A stretch of DNA of 64,000 nt from Litomosoides sigmodontis. Lineage: Eukaryota > Nematoda > Chromadorea > Rhabditida > Onchocercidae. Positions 27,661 to 40,781 of this stretch are shown here, one piece after another. The notes beneath the pieces were generated by a model, which searched no databases, was not told the DNA's origin, and saw only the letters and a list, made by a program, of their open reading frames with translations. Where the stretch lies: assembly GCA_963070105.1 (NCBI GenBank), contig OY718804.1:10493817-10557816 (forward strand), in the 5' to 3' direction. The translations under genes and the position numbers were made by a program. How positions within the stretch are numbered: the first letter of the stretch is position 1; each line of letters begins with the position of its first letter.

Positions 27661-27704
27661 CACACACACACATACACACACACACAAGCACACATACACA
27701 CACG
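27661..27704 (+). repeat. (CA)n microsatellite
   Basis: A CA run interrupted by TA and AG units in the intergenic interval. Confidence 0.92.
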
Positions 27705-28395
27705 CAGACCTATATGTGCTAGGCATATACGTACACACCGGGACAACAAGAGCAGGAAAGTAGCAGCAAAACGAACGTACAATTTTCACACTCGAACAGC
27801 AACACCTGTAGGAGCGGTAGCTTTCATCAACAACCTTGTCATCGCTATCATTATCATTGAAATCGTTTATCATCCGCACTGGTCTAGCTAGCACTGGTCT
27901 AGCCTTAGGAGAGCGAGTGGTACTGAATGAGTGAAAAGGTAGCCTCTTCCTGAGATATCACACTATCACTCGTTGATTATTTCATTTCTGGAAGAAGAAG
28001 AAGAAGAGGAGTGAATCGACTGTTTCACATTGACAGTTTTATAAATCGAATCGATTTTTTCTCCCAAATGTTTCAACAATAATCAAATATTGGAATGAAA
28101 ATTACATTGTGCAATCGCATGGGAAGGTTAGTGCTTTAATATGCTTATCAATTTAAAACATCTCAAAATTACTCATCGTTTTTATCAGTAAGTAAATCAC
28201 TCAACTTTTAATTTCCCAGATGCTTTTAAATGTATTTTTGCTGTAAAAAAATCACCTTGTGCAGTAATTAATTGAAGCAATTCACATTGATAATTACATA
28301 CTTGAATAGAAGGAAAAGTTTTCGGCTTTGATGAAAAGGAAATTTAAAAGTTTGAGTTCCAGTGATTTTGATACAATTTAATATTTACATGAAGT

Positions 28396-28437
28396 GGGGA
28401 GGAGAGGGGGGAGGGGGGAGAGAAAAAAGCAACGGGG
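28396..28437 (+). other. G-tract cluster, potential quadruplex
   Basis: G runs of 4, 6, 6 and 4 occur at 28396, 28406, 28413 and 28434 in an otherwise AT-rich region. Confidence 0.4.
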
Positions 28438-31374
28438 TTACAGGAGGTGGATGGAAGACGGGAAGGGAGGAGAATTTCTTCTCTCATCCTCCCCTCCCAT
28501 CACACTATCTCATCAACTGTAGTGCAGGGATGGAGTGAGCTTGTACTTTTAAAATATCACAATTTATCCAGGAAAGGTAAGATTGATGACTAACACGGCT
28601 TCATTCATACATCCTTCGGGTGGAATTTATTTCCATTCTCAGCTAAAAATTTGCAAAATTCGCAAGTTGTAGGCGTTGCGAAAGTTGGACGATAGCAATT
28701 TCAGTGCAAGAGGTCAGTGAGAGCAAGATCGTTTGCAACAAACGCAATGAATTCCCTCTTACCCATTTCATTTTTTCCAAAATGTTGACCTTGAAAGACA
28801 CTGCTGACCTGGCAGATGACAACAGATATAAACAAACTACTCATTTGATATTCATTCATCGATTTCTAACTTTCATTCCTGGCAATCATTGCATTGATTT
28901 ATAATTTTACTCTTTCTTCTCATCAGTAATTATAGGTTTTAAAATAGCGCCAAATGTTGGAGAGAAATTAAAGCTTGAAAAATTTGAGTTGTCACCACAC
29001 ATATCTCACCAATCACGCACGCCTCTTCATCAACGCCTATTTAAGATTACCAGTTTATTTATCGAAACTGCTACCTGGAATATTTCGCATAATTCATTAA
29101 TTAACTAAAGATTAAAATATTCATAACTAGCTCTGTAAGAATCTATCATGCAAAATCTAAAGTGCATCATCAGTAGTAGAGTTGCATGCATGTTAGGTAA
29201 CATTAGCATCGATCAATTTAGCATATTATAATAAACCAATAGCTTTGTTGCCTTTCATCGCCCAAATCTGTAAAATTTGAAGTAGCAAAGAATTATGGTA
29301 CGCTATGATAGATTGAACTAATTTCATAACAACGCAATTAAAATCATTTTTCGTAAAAATTGACAGAAGTAATAATAATTAAAATATCTATTCTTAAATC
29401 CATTGGTATGATAGGGTAGGTAAGTAAGAGCAATCTAAGTAACAGTGTCTCAATAGTTTGAATTATTGAATTAAAATTCAAAAACGGTAGTCCTTTTATT
29501 GTAATTTTACTCATTTAATATGTTATTATTGAATTAAGCTAACAGCTAATATAACTAATGAAGCAATTAAGCAACTCTATTTAAAGAAGCAAAAATTTGG
29601 AAAAGATTGAAATTCGTAAAAATGGAGACTTTCAAAACTTAAATGATATTGTGAAAAAAAAAACACTTTTTTATTCTCTCTTCTCATGCGATTAAAAATA
29701 GGGGAGAGAATTCGTTGAGGTATTAGTTCAATTTCATCGATATCTTCTCTTCGCCCTCTCTCCTAATTGCTTTTATGATATTAAATATGCCATATATCAC
29801 AGTGCGTACCCTAATTTCTCATTTCCATTAAGGACATAAATTTTTCTTAGTACATCCAGCGGCTTTCTAAAAGTTGACGTATTTTAATTTACAAATAATA
29901 TCACATTTAGAAAGTTTAATTAATTTTCAATTAATTATTTCTTAAGGTAATCATTGAACAAATAAATGGTACATTTAAATAAATCACTAGAATCTTAAAT
30001 TAATTATTTGGGAAAAAATGAAACCAAATTGATTGGCTGTTAAAATGAGCCAAGAATATTGCAAAAGAGATAAATGCCTTATAAAATGATTTGAAAAGAG
30101 GTTGATGAAATTATGAGTGAATCCTAAATTTGCACTTATTGAATTAATTGAAACCATTTAAATATGATTTTATCAATTTAATAATATTGAATTTTCAACT
30201 GTATCATTGGTATCGCATAGGTGCAGCGTTGTTTGTATGAAAATTTTCCTGTAACACAGGCGAAGTATATTTTTTTAGGTAAATAGGAATTATGAAAAAT
30301 GAAGTGAAATGAACGGAAGGTTTGCGTGGGGAGATTTCAGAGAGACAAGGCCGCATAAATAGCAATCTAAGGAGAAAGGTATGAGGAAGGCAGGGAGCTA
30401 GTGGGTTGGCAAAGTAGGAAAGGATAGTCGAAATCGAAACTGAGGGACTATTGCTTTGGCTAAAATGTGGACATAAATCACAGCAAAACATTACAAACAA
30501 TCCTCCTCTCAGAGTTCACCCTTCAACTTTCCTTTTGTTCTTTTTCAGAACGCATTTGCATGCATCCTCACATGCATGCAAGCATTTGCATTTTTAGCAG
30601 AAAAAGTTGAAAGTTCCATAAATCATTTCATTCATTCAGCAATTACGGGCTTAGTTAGCTTGCACGTTTTACGTAAGTCTGGCCTAGCTATCTCTGCGAT
30701 TTCAAGCGCAGCTAGTCAGGTCATTTTTTATTTAAGATGTGCAGAAAGGGATCACGAAGAAGGCTGACTGACTGAATTAGGAGAATCGAGAAGAGGGGAT
30801 TCGGGGGAGGACGAATCTCTAGCAAAACATATGTATTTATCTTCATCTATTACTGACGCATTACTGAAATTTTATACCTTATCAATTTTTTAACTTAAAT
30901 TTGCGAAGCTTTAATTTTTTTTAATGTGTTCAGCATTAATGAGGCTTTTTCTAAATATAGTCAAGCAAGCACAATCAGTTAAATTCCTTAAAATTTTATT
31001 CCTCAAAAAAAAATACATATTCCGCCATTTCTTTTCGAATTTTTCCATCAATTCTTTTGAATTAATTTGTTCATTCTTCCTTTTTTTTCAGCAAATTACT
31101 AATATTTTATCCAAATTTATGCCTTAAAAAAGGAAGCAATCATTTCCAGTGATTTAAGTAAATTTCTCGAAGCTAACCAATTTTGTGATTTCTCTTTCTT
31201 TCCTTCTCCTCAAGTCGGTGTATCATCAAAAATAACACGACCTATGCAACTTAATTAATTGAATATAGCGGGTTCTTTTTTCTCTTTGAGAAATGAACGC
31301 TGCTTTACTCTATCCAAAAGAAAAAAGAACTGTTGATGAGACGATCACATTATCTATCCTCCGTCTTCCTCTTT

Positions 31375-31407
31375 CTCTCTCTGATCGAAAGATCGGATCA
31401 GAGAGAG
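31375..31407. repeat. 12-bp inverted repeat
   Basis: CTCTCTCTGATC and GATCAGAGAGAG pair perfectly around a 9-nt loop that itself contains GATC. Confidence 0.85.
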
Positions 31408-31622
31408 TCGAAGATGAATAAATGCACTGCTTCTCGCTAATTTAGCATAATTGAAAACGGGTGCAGAATACAATTAAGGATGGAAGATTAACGTTTTTAT
31501 ACGACTAAGTGGCGTGGACCGCATTTACAGCACCGACAACATTTCGGTGCATCAGCATGGCAACCAACCAACCCTCTGTGTATTTGTTTGTGTAAGTCGG
31601 CTAACATCAAAGGGAAAATTTG

Positions 31623-31624
<2 letters not shown>

Positions 31625-31655
<31 letters not shown>
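31625..31655 (+). repeat. (TG)n microsatellite
   Basis: A TG run of about 15 units in the intergenic interval. Confidence 0.95.
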
Positions 31656-32303
31656 TGTATATATTTTAAAAGCGAGTCCGAAATAAAGGGGTAATGAAAT
31701 TAAATGTGAAAAAAATGACGCATCAAGAAAAACATCCTCATCATTTATGTCTTTTAGTTTTGAAGCTAAGAGGAAGAAGGTGATAATTTAGAAGCCTCAA
31801 AATGTTGCCAGGCTATCTTGCATTATTTTCCAGGCTAATCTTACGATAACCCTTTTTTCGAACTCCGAAATACCTCTAAATTAAAAACTTAAACAGCAGC
31901 TGCTAATAATCTACATCAGTCCTATAACAATTGTGTTCCCAAGCATTCTCTTTCATCCTCAACAACTGATAGCTTCAATTTAACTGCTAACAACGAATTA
32001 ATTACTTATCAGTTCTCAATGCTACAGCGCTATAAACTGATTGTGTTGTACATTATTAAGCTGTTAGGGTGATGAATAACACTGAAAATACGGTGTCCAA
32101 GAATTTAAGCTTTCTCAAAACGTTTCACCTACCGTACGGCGAAATCATTTAAAATTCAATTTTGAAACTTCTTAACAGCTTTTTATTATTAATTAACATT
32201 GAAAATGTATCATTTGAAAGAGACAATGCTAGAAATGTAGAAACATTGTAGAGTTTCAAATAGTTTTCAAAAAAGAAGCTAACTCTTAGAGACGGCCGTT
32301 AAG

Positions 32304-32774
32304 CACTACGTGTGAAATGAATTATTCTGAATTTTCATGTATTCCGTAAAGCATCGTAGCTATGTGGAAACTACTAGATGAAAGTTTTGATTCTAAGGAA
32401 AAATGAAATGATCGAAATTTTCCCGCGAACCTATTAAATTGAATGTTTGAAGAAGTAAATTTGGTGTAAAAATAAATTGCAATCTCATATGAGAGGTTTA
32501 AAGTTCTTTTGTTTAAAATTTTTGTTAACAACTACAGCACTTCTGTACTACTCACACATGTTGCTTACAATAGAATACATGAAAATAATTTTTCTGAGAT
32601 TTTTGTCCTGAAAGTGCACCTACTAACATATTGAATGAGTGACAAAGATTTCACGTTTCACTACGTGTGAAATGAATTATTCTGTCACTGCATGTGCCAG
32701 AATAATTCAATTGAAATTCAAATGATTTCGCTACGTTTCACTTACGAGTTTCACTACGTTGAAATTAGTTATTC
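32304..32774 (+). repeat. Dispersed ACGTG-containing direct repeat
   Basis: A 26-bp sequence starting CACTACGTGTGAAATG is identical at 32304-32329 and 32659-32684. A degraded third copy lies at 32752-32774. Confidence 0.8.
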
Positions 32775-33123
32775 TCATAGAATTCCAACAAATTCATTAC
32801 TCTGTTTCAACTGTTCAGAAAGCGAGGAAATTGTGAAATTTCTTAAAATATGCACTTTAAAATTTCGGCATTAAAAGTCAAATTATGTAAAATATGCAAC
32901 TGATAATTTTTTTATAGCCAGGAAGGAAGAGCATATGTAATGCCAAAAAAAATTACTTGCTTAACTTGAGACGATTGAGTTTGCCTTCTAAATTAGGCAC
33001 AAATTGTTAATAAGTCGTTCATCCAATCGGTGACCTTAACAGATATTGCATACGGTCAGCTTAAATTCTTGATGAGTTTATAAACTTGCACTTCCTTTCA
33101 TCCTTGGTTTTGCTTAAATGATC

Positions 33124-33154
33124 AATTTGATAGCAAAATATGTGCTATCAAATT
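33124..33154. repeat. 12-bp inverted repeat
   Basis: AATTTGATAGCA and TGCTATCAAATT are perfect reverse complements with a 7-nt loop. Confidence 0.85.
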
Positions 33155-36100
33155 AATCTTTCAAGCTTTACGTAAAAATTTCTTCCGATAATTTATGTAT
33201 TAACGTAATTCTAGTCTAACAACTATCCGACTTGAATTGATAAAATTGGATGATTTGCCGCTGTTACATTAAAATTCAATATCATTCTGCTAACATAAAT
33301 GTATTGTTCTCAACTTATCACTATCGATATCCGTAATCACTTACGCTTCAAATTAAGCTAAATATAAACAGCAATTTAGTGGTTTCTCCTTAAGCTAATA
33401 ATGCTCTCTCAACACTTCCTGCTTTTGACTTTTTAATGCAAATGACTTTTGACGTGTATTTTGAGCTTCTTAAATTTCCATCTGTAAGAAAATAATGCTT
33501 ATCGCTTTGATGGTTTTAAATTGAGAAATGAAACAGAAAATGCACAGATGGATTTCAATTAGTTAAATGGAACGAAAAAGAGGAAATTCAATTTACCGTC
33601 TACCAAACTATACTGTCAATACCTCTCGTACATAAATACCGTCACAAGCGTTACAGTGCTCTGCCAGATAGTCTTCCAGCATCGATGGAACTTTGATGGT
33701 TCTCTATGGCTGTTAGTGATCTGATAAGACATTGCGATCTATGATTCTAATTTCACTTCCATGTTTGGTGTCTTGAATTCAATAGCTTGCTCTAAGCAAT
33801 AAAACAATCATTGATTTCTAACCTCACTTCTGATTGTAATTTCAAAATTTGAACAGTTTAAATTCACTGCTTGCCTTTCAACAGTACAATTAACATTGCT
33901 TTCCAGTAATGATCACAAAGCTAAAAAAAACATTTTCAGAAAATTTATGAAAACTAAACCTAAATTTAACAAAAAGGTTTAAATTAGTTGAATGGAGGGA
34001 AAATTTTCTAGGTAAATAAATGTCACTGCGGAAGAGAACGGATTTCACAAAAATTTCGAACCACTTTTATGACCATTTTAATAATGATCGTAAAAACAAA
34101 GGTCGTTGGCAACAGTGTTCAGTAGCATTAGACTTTTATGACTTTTCGTCGACGTAGTAGCTAGTAATTACAGTCGGAAAACAATTCGTTGTTAAAAAGA
34201 AACGCTCACTTATTAATGCTATCTTCTCGTGCAGCAAGCTAGCCGTTCGCCGCTATTTTAATTTAATTAGCTAATAAGAAGAAATTGGAAAAGGTCAAAA
34301 AGGTCAGATATATCAAATGAATTTTTCCTTTTTTTCCTTTCATTTTTTCCACCTTTTTCGGCGTGAACAGCTGCAAGTTGGCAAGCAGCAGGCAGAGCAA
34401 CCCGTTGAGAATTTTATGAGCTCGATTTATTGACTTGATATAGATTCAATCCAAATGCATGTGGACTTTGATAATACTTTCAAAGGAATTCACCGAAAGG
34501 TTGGTATTTAAAAAAAAAAAAGGGACGAAGGAGCCAAAAGGCAAAAACAGGAATGAATTTTTAAATGCTAAGTTCTTTTCTCTTCACATTTTAATTTTTT
34601 TGCTAATTTTACCTCTCTCTCTTAATTTTTCATAATTGCTGAAAAAGAGGCTTGCAATAATCAACAAGGTTCATTCGTGCTTTCCTCCTACCTAGCAGAA
34701 TTCTCATTTCAGTGCTTCATCTCTGATGAAACAATTTTAATACTATCAGTTATTATCACTTCTCATTTCTCTTCCAGCACAGTTCAATTTTTTGCTTCTT
34801 TCTTAGGAGGATGAGGAATTATAATTTTTAAAATTTATCTGCAAATTGAAGAACTGACAGTAGTTCGTTAATCACTTATTATTATTCGTTTTAAGTGAAA
34901 CATTTCTTGTTTCATACGCTGGTGCCCGTGTGAACTAAGAAACACTTTTCTCTTATAAGCTAAATATCATTAAGTGTCATTTGGGCATAGTTCTATTTAC
35001 ACAACTTATTCGCATAGATTTCAAAGATATATGACAAAGTGGCGCTAACTCGAAAAATCGTCATTTGTTTCTTGAAAAATTTAAAAATTTTCCTTTCATC
35101 TAACCACTACCTACCATCATATAATTTCTTTTCATCAAACCGCCTGCCCGTTGCGGTTTTTGTAAAGAGGAAACCACAAAAAAAAGAAAAAAAAAACGAA
35201 TAGAGGTTACGCGTGAGAGTTACAGTCAGTCGGTTGACACTTCATCGCTAAGGCATGTTCGGAAGATAAAATTTTATAATTCATTAAATTCACTTCACGT
35301 CCTCTTCATGCTGTAAGTATATTCCTTTAATTTATTAATTTTCTTTTGAATTTTTTTATAAAAATTTATTCTGACGATTAATGCAAGTTAAAGTTAGAGC
35401 AGGATAAGAGAAAAAAGAGGGAGGGAGAGAAAGAGCGAGAGAGAAAAACAGAAGGCAAGAGATAGTGGGCGCAAATTCGACAAAAGGAGTTAGTTTTAGT
35501 TAAATAGTCTCGCATTTATTATTATTGTGTTAATTTCAAAAACTTTTCACTAATTTATTTTAATAAAAAATTTAATTATACAGAGAAAGCATAGTGCTTA
35601 AAAATGTCTGGCAGCAGGATTTTTCTATTTTTTTCCCACTTTTCACACGTTTTAGTTCATTTTTTCAAAATTTTATGAAAATTTTTATGAGAAATCAAAT
35701 TACTTATTAAATTTCTTTTACTAAGTTACTTTTTCTCACTTTCTCGTTTGCAGTTTTCAAATTTAGCACTTATAACAAGGGAGTGATGATGCTACCTGTA
35801 AGAGAGTAGGGGTGTCGATTGTTCAATTTAAGGTTCAAACTTGAAAGAATTGTCGATAATTGTTCGAAAGCATAGAGGTTATGAGTTGCATTAGCAAAGA
35901 AAGCATGAATCAGTTTCTTGCTATTTCCAGCTAATTTAGAAATCATTTTTATATTTATATTAAAGTAATAAAAGCTCATGGTTCATATTGGAATTGAATT
36001 GAATTTAAACACTAACTAATAAAACGAAAAATATCGTGAGCAATTGAACTTTTCCTTTTCTTGAACAAATATTTCTGATGATGCTATCTGACTTAAATTT

Positions 36101-36885
36101 ATGCCATATGTGCTTTTACATTCAACTTGTACTTTACTTATCACATCTTTTCTCGCAATTTTTAAAAAAATTTTTTTTAATTCTCAAATTTTATGTAACT
36201 CACAGACAAAGTATGATTTGGACAAAAAAATAACACTTTCATCGAAAACCCATTTAAAATATCCACCAATTTCAATAATTTTATTAAAGTGATTATTACA
36301 GTAATTTTGTGCTGTAACATACATTGCGGCACCTCTTGATTCGTAGCGTCAAGGGGAGTCCACAGCCAGCTCGATTCAGTAACTTGTAAAACTAGTAAAT
36401 AGATATTATTAAAGTTTTGAAATTAGTAAATTTCGAGTGACACTTTTTTTAACATATATTAAACGAAAATATACAGCAAGAAAGCAATAGACAGAGCGAG
36501 AGAAAAAAAGAGAGAGAAAGGAGGATGACGTATGACTTTGCAATTCAAACTTACTTCTATAATTAATAACGATCAAATAAGGGCTATTTCTAGGAAATAT
36601 CAAGATATAACTCATATTTATTTAAAATTTATTCACACACATTTATTTCTTACATACAAATATAATTAATATACATTTAGTATAATTACAAATATGATTG
36701 GAGAGTCCAATTTCTATTTTAGATATTAAATATATTAGTATATATAAATATCCAGTACACATACCACCCCAATAAAAGGAGCCTTTCTCGTCGATCTTCT
36801 TCTTTCATCCATCTTCTTCTATCATTTTTCCTTTTCCTTCTGAATCTTTTTGATGTTTGCCGACAATAATGATAAAAACAATCAA

Positions 36886-36910
36886 CTACTACTACTACTT
36901 CTACTACTAC
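36886..36910 (+). repeat. (CTA)n repeat
   Basis: Eight CTA-like units with one CTT variant. Confidence 0.9.
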
Positions 36911-39900
36911 ATTGCTTCCTCCTTGCTTTTCTCCAGTCCTTTAACACTGAGGCCATTTTTATCCTAACACCAATATTTAAATGCATTTTATGTATTCATC
37001 TCGCATGAATTTATTATTACTATTTATCTCTTCCGTCTTCTCCAATCAATAAAAACTTTATTTTCCCCTTTTATGTTAAAAGAATAGAAAATGAAACGGA
37101 AAAAAAGAAAAGATGCAATTGCTTGACAGGTTTTTCTTCCTTTTTGCACCAATTTAATTTTTTCGTCTTTCGAATTTTCTGACATTTACAAATGTAAGTG
37201 AAAAAAGAAAAGAGAGAACCGATTGATTACGCACTTCCTCTTCGAATTTATTTTAGGATTAATAATATTTTAAATCAAAATTTCATGCTTATTTTAAGCT
37301 CATTATTTTCAATTCGTATGTGAGACATTAATTTCAATTGATGAATAAGGTATATTTGAAAGCTTTATCAAATAATAAAACCATACCTGTGAGGTGCTTG
37401 ATCCATCTTCATGTCTCACATTCCTTCTGAAACAGGAACAGTTCTCGCTATTACTATTGTACTAATCTAATGGTTGCATTCAGAAATAACCACTGATAGC
37501 TTCAAGGACGTATACCGTTAAATACAACAATATCATTAACTGCAATTCACACTTATAATTCCTCTTGTTCTAATTTCTCGAACGAATTCCACCTCTGTAA
37601 ACATCAAATTTTAACTTCCCTCCCTGTCTATTCCTTTTTCATAATCCCTAAATACCGTATTTATCCTACTTACTTCTCGGTTCCGAGAGGATGACTTGAT
37701 GCGCACATTTGTTGCGTGACAATTGCATACATCGCGAGAAATTCATTTAACCAACTGTCCTGGCGAAGTCGCAACCGGAAATCTTTTCCTACCATTTACC
37801 ACCCTTAAACAACCCTAAAACTCTTTGTTATTCAAATGAGTGTTTGCCTTGTGCCTCTCAGAGCCATATAATTTGTCCAAGCGGCTGCTACACCAATTTA
37901 GTCATTAATCCAAATTTGATTTTACAGCCGAAAAATTTGTTCAAAAATTCTACTTCTCGCACTGAAATCTTATTATTCCTTTTTTTAGAACATTTCCATT
38001 TAAAAATTTTAGACTATTTGTTACCGCCATTGATATGAATTGAAAATGTGTGGTTTTTAATTATCAAAAAAAAGGATTTAATTATCAAAAGAATTTTACA
38101 ATTTCATCATTTCGAATTAAAATTCTTTATTTGAGATTTTAATCCTAAATAATGAAATCATAAAATTGAGCTGTTAAGCTATTGGATGATCTGTATCAAA
38201 CACATCATTTATCATATCACAGACCTTTCCAAATACTACTAGAAGATTGAGCCAGATCAAGAAAATATTAATTGGCGGACTTATTTTTTGTTAAATTAAC
38301 GAAAACTGACATTGCTCATCCATCGTGCCACCACGTCCTTAGCAGGAGGTCTCGGGGCTGAAGCTGTCAAGCGGAATATTGCTTGTTATAGAACTAGCAC
38401 GGACACCGCAATTTAGTGTGTGGAATTTAATTTCTCGTTTTGCATAATGTGTCCATAATTTGAAGCGAAATGGATTAAGGGAATTACTCCGTGAATTTTT
38501 AGGAGGAAATAAAGGGAGGTGTTAGATGTCACTGTTAAAGGTTAAGAGGTTGTTTTTTGCATAATTCGCAACTAAAACTCTTTCGGCGCTTCTTGTGTCT
38601 ATTCATTTGTTCATAAAATTCTGTGGCTATTTTAAGATTGAAAAACAACTTCTTTTTTTAACTTCCTTTGCTATTATAAAAATATTTTAAAAAATATTTT
38701 ACGACTGAACAAAAAAATTTACCTTGCACTTAAATTAAGGAAATCAATGCTTATGAACTTCTAGTTTGCTTATCATTACTTAGCAATTATAGCACAAATA
38801 GTTTTACTTAGGCCATATCTTTGATTAACCGTTGCAAACATTTGAAAGTAACTGTTATTGCATTTGAATTTAAACGCTCAATATAAGGCAGCGCAGCATA
38901 TTAAGATTTCAAACAAATTCAAAATAGTAGAAATTACTTGAGTTAAAATTGGAATTTAACAAATTTAGAATGTTTTATAAAATAACAATTTATGTGTTTG
39001 GAAACACTTGCGAATACCCTTACTCTTTTAAGATCTAATAAGAACACAATTCCTTTAGAAAAAAAGGGCACGACAATTTATTAATCAGTGATAGTGTATG
39101 TCAGTTTTTTTAATTTTACGAAAAAAAGAGCCAATAATTCAATTTATTGTTTTTAAATTTTTAAAAAATTGCTTTGAACTTAAGGAAACCACTAACTTAT
39201 GGGAATGCCTTTCATTTATTTCGTCACATTTTTCCAATTTGTTGTTTTTTGCTTGGTTACGTTTACTGTCGATCATTTCAGTTCCTGCAAAGAAACTTAG
39301 CAAGTTTTTTCTTAAAATTTTGTTAAATCTAAAATTTAAGAAAGTGAAAAAAAGAAAGAACAAACTTATTGTCGTGATGTTCATTACCTTAGCAAATAGT
39401 TTGTCGAATTTTATCAAGTCCTTTCTTAAACAGAAAAAAAGCATTTGTCTGACCTTTTGGTGTTTTTATGATCTCATGCCAAGTTTCATTTAATCGATGG
39501 TCCCTTGACAACCTAACTTATTTAGCTTTGTAATAAGTTTAGAAGAGCTTGTTTTGATTACGTTAGCTCATATATTCATTAATTATGAAACGGAATAGGT
39601 CCAAGAATTTTGAAAATTGCAATTGTTACATCATCCTTTGGAATCAACTGGATAGCACAATATCAAATTGAAAATATTATGGAGCAAATTTCCCATTCCT
39701 TCATTGATTGGTTAGCTAATTCGTTTTGTGGTACTCATATTTCTTTGCTTAAATTTCTAATTTTTTTGCAAACACACACACACACACACACATACAGACC
39801 TATCGCATAATTGACCAGTTACCGAAGCGGAAAAATATTTTAGTGATTCTTGTGCAATACAAGTTTTATTTGTACTTTTGCGCAAGTTCAAGTGATATTA

Positions 39901-40735
39901 TAATCTATTTTTCAAACTGTATAAAAACCCACAACATTTCAGTAGCATATGATGAATGTTTTGCTAGTTGCTTCTTCCACGATATAGAAATTATTTCTTC
40001 CGTACATTATCGCCTTTCCAAAATCTTCATAATCAAAACCTGAAATACTTGCTTAATTCGCATTAATTGATTTCAATTAGAAGTGATCTAAGTTGAATGA
40101 GTAGAGAAAGGCCAAACTTGAGGAGTATCTATCCTCAAGCATTATCAGTGAAAATTGCTACATTGGATCTTTCCTTCTACAGCAATCAATAATTTCTGAT
40201 AAAGTTTATATTGCTCGCTTCATTCTTCACTTGTCGCTCATTATACCTCAGACATTTTGCATCGCAAGTACTGTTAAAATATAATATCGTATTATTTATT
40301 GTGCTGAAAATCAGATTACCGTACTCGTGTACCTCATTGCAATATTTTCAAAGTTTTCAAGCATTGAAAAGACAGCTTCTGCTAATTAATAATCTGTGAG
40401 GCAGATTTCCTGTTATAGCTTACACTGAATTACAAGTGCATTGCACATATTATCCTTAAGTTTTTTCACTAAGGGAAATTATTATCAAACTCAAATAGTA
40501 GCATATTATCAAGGAGATATGATAATTTCAAGGTGCTGAAACCTACGGAGAATAAAGCAGTACAGTGTCCCTCTTAAAAATACCACTTGAATGATCTGTG
40601 CAAGATGGAAAATCCTCGAACAATCATTGGCGGAAAATTGGACATATCCTCAGCTAACAGTAAGATGACATCGATGATCGTTGGTCGATCAATTCTTTCG
40701 TCAATCCCTCGATGTCGTTATCCAGATGTATACGT

Positions 40736-40781
40736 GTGGTGTGTGTGTGCATGCGTGCGTGTGCGCGCGTGTGTGTGTGTT
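40736..40781 (+). repeat. GT/GC alternating purine-pyrimidine tract
   Basis: An imperfect TG run passes through GCGTGCGTGTGCGCGCGTG. Such an alternating sequence can adopt Z-DNA. Confidence 0.85.
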
